DNA of 5,028 nucleotides from positions 1-5,028 of the forward strand of contig JBLHGU010000315.1 of NCBI GenBank assembly GCA_047615875.1. The letters run 5' to 3'. A program made the translations under genes and the position numbers. Of the stretch, positions 1 to 4,684 are shown in pieces (position 1 is the first letter of the stretch; each line of letters opens with the position of its first letter). The DNA comes from JBLHGU01 sp047615875 (lineage in GTDB: Bacteria; Pseudomonadota; Gammaproteobacteria; Arenicellales; CAJQKF01). The notes under the pieces were generated by a model, which had not been told where the DNA came from, made no database searches, and saw only the letters and a program-made list of their open reading frames with translations.

Positions 1-212
1 TTCGCCAGACTGGCTCGTTTTTATGGTGGTGCATCGAATAAACATGAAAGAATGGTTTCACAAAAACCAGGATAATGCAACGAATAAACTACGATTATGG
101 CACTACATTCTGATATTGAAAATAATAACCTGTTGATATTATTAGATATTAATTTTCAAAAAGGGTAGAAATAGTCGAATTTAGTCACTATTTTTGGGTA
201 AAACCCTAAAGA
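1..212. other. AT-rich leader with no supported gene
   Basis: No convincing gene is visible here. A plus-strand frame is open from base 1 to a TAA at 73-75 and could be the last 24 codons of a gene cut by the window edge; its peptide, beginning FARLARFYGG, is not one I recognise, so I do not call it. An inverted repeat, TTGAAAAT at 116-123 against ATTTTCAA at 152-159, encloses a second arm pair, AATAATA at 121-127 and TATTATT at 137-143. The surroundings are so AT-rich that this may be composition rather than function. The region ends where IS91 transposase similarity begins. Confidence 0.4.
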
Positions 213-409
213 TGGGCTAAATGTGGCCGACTGGAGGATGGATTTTTAAGCCTACAATGCAGTATCTGCCATCATGAACGGTTGGTTGCATTCAGCCGCA
301 CCAACAGTAGGCGCCATGAGGCGAACGACGCGGTTTCTGTCCCAGCTGAGGTGCCAGGCGCATGGCCGAAAGTGCAGCCCTGTTGGTTGACGAAGTCCTT
401 CCTCATAAA
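213..409 (+). pseudogene. IS91-family transposase, 5' fragment (zinc-finger region)
   Basis: This is a remnant of the N-terminal part of an IS91-type (Y2/HUH rolling-circle) transposase. One frame, 213-296, reads KCGRLEDGFL and then CSICHHERLVAFS, the usual run into the first zinc-binding cysteines. A second frame, 323-409, reads ERRGFCPS, a TGA stop at 347-349, then GARRMAESAALLVDEVLPH. Intact relatives have a continuous AFSC(K)RRGFCPSCGARRMAE..LLVDEVLP block. Here 26 bases (297-322) replace about one codon and shift the frame, and the second CPSC cysteine codon has become TGA. An in-frame TAA at 207-209 closes the frame upstream. Similarity fades after about 406, so the rest of the transposase, including its catalytic tyrosines, is absent. 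It cannot encode an active enzyme. The assignment rests on recalled family motifs, not on a search. Confidence 0.8.
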
Positions 410-537
410 CACGCATACGTCTCCAATTCGTTGAAATATCGACAGAAGTATATCCCGAACTGGGAAAACGAGTGGTATCGGTTTTAACACTTATTGAGGT
501 ATGAAAAATATAATTTACGGAAATGAAATTTAACAAA
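410..537. other. Spacer between IS91 fragment and regulator gene
   Basis: The frame of the transposase fragment stays open to a TAA at 485-487, but the residues (AYVSNSLKY and onward) no longer resemble IS91. The remainder is AT-rich and lies downstream of the minus-strand regulator's stop. I see no clear hairpin plus T-run terminator on that strand. Confidence 0.35.
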
Positions 538-1968
538 TCAAGCCAGTCCAGCTTTGCGTAACCCACTCAGCATATGCTCGAGGTCTTCGGGGTTTTTGAA
601 TGGCCAACGTTCAGAATAAAACTCTCCCCATCCCTCTGATGTCTTTCGTATAAGGATTTCATTTTTTGCCTGTGTCTCAAATCGTTCAGCAGCTTCCTTA
701 GCCTCAAACTGCCGATCAGACTGAATATAGCTCATTGCCAACCATCCATAAATCAGTGCAATAGGGTCTTGCACTGTTTTGAAAGCCTGAATAGCCTCCG
801 AATATTGCCGAGCAGCATAAAACGCCTGACCTTGGTAAATGCCGATTTTGCCGAACGGATTAATAACAGAAGCTTCCTTAGCAAAGGCCACACTACGCTC
901 AGGTTCTCCAACGAGAAATTGATAACGCGCCATGTGGACGAGCGCACGTGTATCACCTGGGTTCAGAGTTAATGCGCGTTGTAAATGAAATTCAGCTTCA
1001 TCATATTCACGACACCAATAACAAGCCGCGCCATAAACCGTATGAGCGCGACTGTCAGAGTCATCGATGGAAACTGACTTATGCGCATAGTCCCAACCCA
1101 AACTAAGGCTAGATTTATTACTCCACCCTGTGACCCAGTCAGAAAGGTAAGCTTCTGCTAGTCCCGCATAAGCAGCCGCATATTCTGGGTTAATCGAAAC
1201 AGCTTTCTCGAACAATTCTTTTGCTCGTTTGTTGGCACTCGGTGTCATCTTGAACAAGCTTTCTCGCCCCTGCAAAAAATAGTCGTAGGCGTTCAAATTT
1301 TCATCTGCTTTACGTTTAATACGTTTCTTGCTGGCTTGCTCAACCCTACCCATCAAAGTCGCACAGATGGCCTGAGTTACCTCGTCCTGTACTTCGAATA
1401 AGTCCATCATTTTTCGGTCATAGTGCTCTGCCCAAATATGATTCCTGCTTTCGGCATCAATTAACTGTGCAGTAATTCGAATTTTCTGGTCATCTTTCCG
1501 AACACTTCCTTCAACCACAAATCGAACACCCAGCTTGCTAGCTACTTCACTGACGTTAACCGACTGCCCCTTAAACACGAATGTTGAGCTACGAGCAATA
1601 ACGAACAAATCTCGAAATCGAGATAGCCCTGTAATGATGTCCTCTGTGATGCCATCGCTGAAGTATTCATTTCCAGGGCCGTCACTCATATTGGTGAAAG
1701 GCAGAACTGCTATCGAAGGTTTCTCATACTGAATCGGTTCACCAGGTGTATCACCAGCTTGTTGTGCGATGACGTTGATTAGCTCCACCTTACTATTGAT
1801 ATCTAGTTTCCGGTATATTTTAGAAAGATGGTTACGCACTGTAGACGGCGCTATAAATAGTGCTTCAGCAATTAACGTATAGGTTTCACCGTCAGAATAT
1901 CTCGTCGCAATAGTTTGTTCGCGCTTGGAAAGGACATTGAGATTACGAATGTTATTACCAGGATCCAA
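538..1968 (-). CDS. LuxR-type HTH regulator with TolB-like domain and TPR repeats
   Basis: The 476-residue product is predicted to be a DNA-binding transcription regulator. Residues about 13-68 form a LuxR/GerE helix-turn-helix (LSKREQTIATRYSDGETY, then IAPSTVRNHLSKIYRKL). Residues about 84-200 match the TolB-like domain common in proteobacterial multidomain regulators, with SIAVLPFTNMS, EYFSDGITEDII, VEGSVRK and IWAEHYDR. Residues about 225-435 are helical repeats of TPR type (KELFEKAVSINPEYAAAYAGLAEAY; EYDEAEFHLQRALTLNP). The end, FKNPEDLEHMLSGLRKAGLA, resembles the usual C-terminus of this architecture. I see no hydrophobic membrane segment between HTH and TolB-like domain, nor a receiver domain, so it is probably cytosolic and senses through protein or ligand binding. 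The start is TTG with CGGAG six bases upstream; no ATG lies between it and the upstream in-frame TAG at 1996-1998. It is divergent from the NTF2-like gene, a plausible target (inference). The gene looks intact. Confidence 0.88.
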   Translation of the reverse strand: MDPGNNIRNLNVLSKREQTIATRYSDGETYTLIAEALFIAPSTVRNHLSKIYRKLDINSKVELINVIAQQAGDTPGEPIQYEKPSIAVLPFTNMSDGPGNEYFSDGITEDIITGLSRFRDLFVIARSSTFVFKGQSVNVSEVASKLGVRFVVEGSVRKDDQKIRITAQLIDAESRNHIWAEHYDRKMMDLFEVQDEVTQAICATLMGRVEQASKKRIKRKADENLNAYDYFLQGRESLFKMTPSANKRAKELFEKAVSINPEYAAAYAGLAEAYLSDWVTGWSNKSSLSLGWDYAHKSVSIDDSDSRAHTVYGAACYWCREYDEAEFHLQRALTLNPGDTRALVHMARYQFLVGEPERSVAFAKEASVINPFGKIGIYQGQAFYAARQYSEAIQAFKTVQDPIALIYGWLAMSYIQSDRQFEAKEAAERFETQAKNEILIRKTSEGWGEFYSERWPFKNPEDLEHMLSGLRKAGLA

Positions 1969-1974
1969 AGGAAT

Positions 1975-1979
1975 CTCCG
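1975..1979 (-). promoter_or_regulatory. Ribosome binding site deciding a TTG start
   Basis: On the minus strand CGGAG is followed by six bases, ATTCCT, and then the TTG codon at 1968-1966. This is the only well-spaced Shine-Dalgarno match in the short open stretch above the HTH domain, and it supports TTG as the initiator. Confidence 0.6.
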
Positions 1980-2171
1980 AGTTAATAGTAAATCCCTACT
2001 GATTAGGTACTAGTAGTCGAGCCTTGCCGCCTGGATTTTTACTTTTTGCTGTAGCCAGGTCGTGTCATCGGTCAAATGATGCAAATGTATCAATGAATAT
2101 AAAGCATCTGCACTATATCTCAATGTTTAGCATAATCTTAGAGTATCTCCATCAATAACCAGTAAGTAGAG

Positions 2172-2176
2172 AGGAG
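2172..2176 (+). promoter_or_regulatory. Ribosome binding site of NTF2-like gene
   Basis: AGGAG lies six bases before the ATG at 2183, in a purine-rich stretch (GAGAGGAGAGAAAT). It fixes the start with good confidence. Confidence 0.7.
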
Positions 2177-2182
2177 AGAAAT

Positions 2183-2551
2183 ATGAATGCAACTGACTAC
2201 CTGGGACAGTATGCCGAAGGCTGGACAAATGGAGATGCCAATACAATCTTAAACGCAGTCTCTGATAATTACCTGTTCGATGACCCAAACGCTGGGAAGT
2301 TTACGAAACACACCTTCCCGGAATATCTTGAAAGCATGAAAGACACCGCACGATCTTTACTAAATGACAAACTACCGCAACCTTTTCTCGCGATATCTGA
2401 AGTGGTCACTCAGGAAGCCGAGGGTGAGATAACTGCATGGGTATGGTGGACTGTCCCAGGTACTGAGATAAAAGGCGGCGGCTTGATTAAAGTAGGTGCC
2501 GAGGGCGTTCACTCAGAAGTGATCACCTACTACGCAAAACTACCAGATTAA
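2183..2551 (+). CDS. NTF2-like / SnoaL-like domain protein
   Basis: This 122-residue protein has the length and pattern of a single NTF2-like (SnoaL-type) cone-shaped alpha+beta domain. The N-terminal helix region YLGQYAEGWTNGDANTIL (residues 6-23) followed by VSDNYLFDDPNAG (26-38) is the classic opening, in which a helix pair leads to an acidic turn. The second half holds beta strands: ITAWVWWTVPG (83-93), GGGLIKVGAEGV (98-109) and SEVITYYAKL (111-120). Family members include small enzymes such as ketosteroid isomerase-like proteins and polyketide cyclases, as well as ligand-binding proteins without catalysis. I cannot assign a substrate. There is no signal peptide or membrane segment, so it is probably cytosolic. 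It is divergent from the LuxR-TolB-TPR regulator and 107 bases upstream of the GFA-type gene in the same direction. Co-control with the regulator is inference. Confidence 0.8.
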   Translation: MNATDYLGQYAEGWTNGDANTILNAVSDNYLFDDPNAGKFTKHTFPEYLESMKDTARSLLNDKLPQPFLAISEVVTQEAEGEITAWVWWTVPGTEIKGGGLIKVGAEGVHSEVITYYAKLPD

Positions 2552-2569
2552 ATCCAGACAAATTAACGG

Positions 2570-2612
2570 GGAGCAGGCACCAGGTATTTGATCAAATACC
2601 AAAACCTGCTCC
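2570..2612. repeat. Nested inverted repeat between NTF2-like and GFA genes
   Basis: Outer arms GGAGCAGG (2570-2577) and CCTGCTCC (2605-2612) pair perfectly over 8 bases. Inside them is an 18-base perfect palindrome, GGTATTTGATCAAATACC (2583-2600), which folds as a 7-base-pair stem with a GATC loop. The arms are separated by an asymmetric internal loop (CACCA against AAAA). No T-run follows on the plus strand, so it is not a standard intrinsic terminator. It could be an attenuator, an mRNA-stabilising hairpin, a protein binding site or a dispersed palindromic repeat. Confidence 0.7.
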
Positions 2613-2631
2613 ACAATTTGCTAGTATTGTG
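2612..2631. repeat. Small inverted repeat upstream of GFA gene
   Basis: CACAAT (2612-2617) and ATTGTG (2626-2631) are complementary arms around an 8-base loop. The repeat directly abuts the nested hairpin and lies 27 bases before the GFA-type start codon, so it could be an operator or part of the leader structure. It is short enough to be chance. Confidence 0.35.
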
Positions 2632-2658
2632 CGAGCGTAATATGACGATGGATTTCCT

Positions 2659-3099
2659 ATGAATAGACCACAAGATAAAACCGGAAGTTGCCTGTGTGGT
2701 GCTATCCAATTTAAAATTATGGGTACGTCCAGTTTGGTAGAATACTGCCACTGCGATAGTTGCCGAAAAGCCAGTGGAGCACCAGTCATGGCCTGGGCTG
2801 GAACAGCAATAGATGACTATGCAATCACGCAAGGTGAGCCAGAATGCTACGCATCATCACCCGATGTAGAAAGAACCTTCTGTAAGACTTGTGGAACATC
2901 ACTCACTCAATATTCGGCCGAGTTCCCGGGGGAGATCTATGTGTCAATTTCGATTCTCGATGACCCCACACAATTATCACCTAATATGCATATCTGGAGA
3001 TCAAATCGACTATCCTGGTTTGAGACCTCAGATAACTTTCCACGTTACAGCGGCTTTAAATCTGGTGGTGTTTTAGAAGATTTAAAAGTAAAGAAGTGA
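2659..3099 (+). CDS. GFA/CENP-V-type zinc-binding protein
   Basis: This 146-residue protein carries the cysteine signature of the GFA (Gfa/CENP-V-like, Mss4-fold) family. GSCLCGAI gives C11 and C13, CHCDSCRKASG gives C30, C32 and C35, and FCKTCGTSL gives C75 and C78; together they are expected to bind one or two zinc ions. The later segment YVSISILDDP, followed by HIWRSNRLSWF and NFPRY, is also typical of the family's C-terminal half. The founding member was described as promoting condensation of formaldehyde with glutathione, but most homologues have no proven substrate, so an aldehyde or thiol role is only a family-level suggestion. No signal peptide or membrane segment is seen. Length is normal and all signature cysteines are present, so it appears intact. 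Its Shine-Dalgarno is weak (GGA six bases before ATG). It follows the NTF2-like gene by 107 bases across two hairpins. Confidence 0.9.
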   Translation: MNRPQDKTGSCLCGAIQFKIMGTSSLVEYCHCDSCRKASGAPVMAWAGTAIDDYAITQGEPECYASSPDVERTFCKTCGTSLTQYSAEFPGEIYVSISILDDPTQLSPNMHIWRSNRLSWFETSDNFPRYSGFKSGGVLEDLKVKK

Positions 3100-3110
3100 G
3101 GTTAATACTT

Positions 3111-3125
3111 GTACTCAATGAGTAC
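3111..3125. repeat. Palindrome after GFA gene
   Basis: GTACTCAATGAGTAC is a perfect 7+7 palindrome around a central A, starting 11 bases after the GFA gene's stop codon. As RNA it would form only a short stem with no T-run, so a terminator role is weakly supported. Confidence 0.5.
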
Positions 3126-3157
3126 ATTCCCAAAAACTTCATACAGCTATATTTGTA

Positions 3158-3187
3158 TAGAGATTAAGTCAATATATTGAACCTCTA
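3158..3187. repeat. Nested palindrome in the 3100-3223 spacer
   Basis: The perfect 12-base palindrome TCAATATATTGA (3169-3180) is enclosed by outer arms TAGAG (3158-3162) and CTCTA (3183-3187). It sits midway between the GFA gene and the broken minus-strand gene, which converge here. It may be a bidirectional terminator element or a binding site. Confidence 0.4.
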
Positions 3188-3188
3188 A

Positions 3189-3202
3189 ATAGTAAAAACT
3201 AT
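3189..3202. repeat. Tetraloop hairpin near end of broken gene
   Basis: ATAGT, a loop of AAAA, then ACTAT forms a short perfect hairpin. It lies downstream of the minus-strand broken gene's stop at 3224. The stem is AT-rich and weak, so terminator function is doubtful. Confidence 0.35.
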
Positions 3203-3223
3203 CTCTTTTATCCAATAAGGAAT

Positions 3224-3763
3224 TCATGAGGTTTTATAGCATTCGCCATAGGTATCCTGAAAGTATTTTGTTGCCTGCAAGAACTCTGGATATTCAAATT
3301 CCTCGTAGAGTCTAGTTAAAGAGTAGGTAACCTTTTGGGCATGATCGTTCTCTAGCTGAGGTACTTTTCTAAACAATACTTCAACTTCTATAGCATTTCC
3401 GACACCCAATTTCGAGTTTGGTAAATGACCTCCCAACACCCAAGCGACAACAAAATCTCTGTACCCCCTGTCTTAGCCTCTGGGTATTCATTAACGAATA
3501 CCACGGTTTAAGGTCAAGTAGTGCCTGTCCAACAGCAGTTGCATGCATTAGTGTGAAATCTGCAGACTCGGTTACCATATTGGCAAGCCTTCGGAGGCAT
3601 TTTACGAAATCAAAATTTATTGAAATGTCTTTTACAGCTGATTGATATGCCGGGGTGGCTTTTAGAATGATCAACCGATCCTCAATTAGCATCCCATTAC
3701 TCACAAATGATGCGTCTGAATCGGATAGATATGAATGGTCATCGAGATAGTTCTCTAAAGTGA
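3224..3763 (-). pseudogene. Broken gene of unknown function: 5'-truncated and frameshifted
   Basis: I do not recognise the family. The minus strand reads as one continuous protein if one G is removed from a five-G run (plus-strand CCCCC at 3464-3468). The upstream part contains SNGMLIEDRLIILKA, AVGQALLDLKPWYSLMNTQR and RQG. The downstream part continues as YRDFVVAWVLGGHLPNSK and ends YFQDTYGECYKTS. The +1 frame before the run is closed by a TAA at 3475-3473. After the run the original frame continues with low-complexity, Cys- and Arg-rich residues to a TGA at 3381-3383, so the switch belongs near the G-run. Upstream of 3704 the frame stays open (ITLENYLDDHSYLSDSD) with no ATG or well-placed start, and it reaches the IS91 integrase fragment near 3764. 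The true start was therefore probably lost in the rearrangement. Composite length is about 180 residues, with no clear signal peptide or membrane segment. The GTG codons at 3704 and 3439 lack ribosome binding sites and are not real starts. A sequencing error in the run is possible. Confidence 0.65.
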
Positions 3764-4213
3764 TCTTTTCAGCTCGAATTGACCGATAAGGGAACTTCCC
3801 GTATCACCATCAATGCCACGATTACTGCGCTACGGTTTTTCTATGACGTGACCGTGGGCAATAGAAATATCGTCGTCAAACTCTGTACCGAAACTGATGA
3901 GTTTATCTGGCGCTGCCTAATTCACGGTTTGCCCTGTGGCTTTCACCGCATTCGTCATTATGGATTACTGGCGAACGCACGGTGGGCAGAAAACATTGGG
4001 CTGGCTCGAGCACTGCTAATCGATCAAGCAGATGGTAAGGATAACCAAAAAGGCATCAGTGAAAATACGAAGTGATCGTAGGATGAGGTAGCTGAACAGC
4101 CTCAATCGACCTGCACCTGCCCAGACTGTGGTAATCCTATGGTCATCATCGAGTGCTTCGAACGCAGTCAGTTGCCACGTGCCCACAAACAAGCACTATC
4201 GTGGCATGATTAA
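3764..4213 (+). pseudogene. Fused remnant: IS91-associated tyrosine integrase joined to IS91 transposase C-terminus
   Basis: The first part, 3764 to about 3856, reads FQLELTDKG, TINATITALRFFYDVT. This matches the N-terminal core-binding (SAM-like) region of the tyrosine integrase encoded beside many IS91 elements. From about 3857 the same frame reads GNRNIVVKL and then TDEFIWRCLIHGLP, GFHRIRHYGLLANARWAEN and LARALL, the conserved C-terminal part of the IS91 transposase. A TGA at 4073-4075 and a TAG at 4079-4081 interrupt the frame. It then continues DEVAEQPQ and CTCPDCGNPMVIIECFERSQLPRA to a TAA at 4211-4213, the C-terminal zinc-ribbon-like tail. An internal deletion evidently removed the rest of the integrase and most of the transposase, including its HUH and tyrosine motifs, leaving an in-frame join. 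The TTG-initiated 98-codon frame (3779-4075) is open but has no visible ribosome binding site and no complete domain. The orientation is the same as the fragment at 213-409. Confidence 0.8.
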
Positions 4214-4684
4214 AATCACTCGTGACTCATTATTCAGCTTAATTTATTGCTGGCGAAAACTGGGTGTGGGTCGCTATGATCGCCACGGTAAAAATGGCTA
4301 TTTTATGACTGCTATCGGCACACAATATAGGTTTACGCGATCGCCGAATAGCGATGAAAGCTGGTGTCAGAATGAAAATGGTCAACCCACGACTGACCGA
4401 TACACACCTGGACTCTTTCAAATCCCAATAGCACTTTGGCGCTTTGTACTACCTTGGCTACGCCCCGCGGTTTCGTCCTTGGTGGCCTGTCCGACGCCTG
4501 CCCTCTGATCTTCGTGCCATTGTGCGAGTGCATTGCTATGTGGGCAGGCATCTGACAACCCTTAACAATTCCGGTCGTCCTCAAGAGTATGTCTAATTGG
4601 CGAGTTTATGCTCAATCTAAACATCGACTACTCATTCCCTCGATACTTAATTATTTGTTCTTATTATACCTCTAGGAGGCTTGC
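4214..4684. other. Gene-free stretch: probable IS91 3' non-coding part and PhyH leader
   Basis: No coding region is supported. Open frames here lack ribosome binding sites and family motifs, and cut across the visible transposase tail in other frames. The first 300 bases or so look like the non-coding 3' portion of the IS91 element, where the origin end would lie. I cannot define that end: no GTTC or CTTG junction with a clear terminal hairpin stands out. The last 80 bases are AT-rich and lead into the strong ribosome binding site of the dioxygenase gene. Confidence 0.4.
4674..4679 (+). promoter_or_regulatory. Strong ribosome binding site of PhyH-family gene
   Basis: AGGAGG is a full Shine-Dalgarno match placed five bases before the ATG at 4685. 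It decides the start, because the gene is cut by the window edge and cannot be judged by length. Confidence 0.8.

Larger units (their letters stand above)
1969..2182. promoter_or_regulatory. Divergent promoter region of regulator and NTF2-like gene
   Basis: These 214 bases must carry the promoters of both flanking genes. For the rightward gene, CATAAT at 2131-2136 is a fair -10 candidate, but no good -35 lies at the right distance, which would fit an activator-dependent promoter. Two similar blocks, 2088-2107 (TATCAATGAATATAAAGCAT) and 2116-2133 (TATCTCAATGTTTAGCAT), cover the area just upstream of and overlapping that -10. The 8-base palindrome TACTAGTA at 2008-2015 sits nearer the regulator. 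I found no convincing leftward promoter by eye. Autoregulation by the LuxR-type protein is plausible but unproven. Confidence 0.4.

Noticed and set aside
252..566. Minus-strand ORF of 104 codons (and a smaller one at 272-490)
   Set aside because: It is antisense to the clear IS91 transposase fragment on the plus strand, overlaps the regulator's 3' end, and has no ribosome binding site or family motif.
2561..2640. Possible integron attC site, since small diverse genes with GFA and NTF2-like products are common cassette cargo
   Set aside because: No paired RYYYAAC / GTTRRRY core sites flank the hairpin, the other spacers lack them too, and the genes lie on both strands.
2563..2832. Minus-strand ORFs over the hairpin and the start of the GFA gene
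   Set aside because: They are shadows of the GFA coding region and the palindromic spacer; no start signal or recognisable residues.
3224..3439. Stand-alone 71-codon gene starting at GTG 3439
   Set aside because: No ribosome binding site, and the frame continues upstream with protein-like residues (YRDFVVAWV) into the frameshift site; better read as the 3' half of the broken gene.
4128..4508. Plus-strand ORF of 126 codons
   Set aside because: It begins out of frame inside the IS91 transposase tail (CTCPDCGNPM in the other frame) and continues through probable non-coding IS91 DNA; no ribosome binding site.
4548..4615. AACAATTCC...CTCAAGAG stretch faintly reminiscent of a Vibrio-type attC repeat
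   Set aside because: The core heptamers and the matching second arm are absent.
4639..4667. TATTAT at 4662-4667 as a -10 box for the dioxygenase gene
   Set aside because: No -35 match at 16-18 bases upstream, and transcription from it would start on top of the ribosome binding site.
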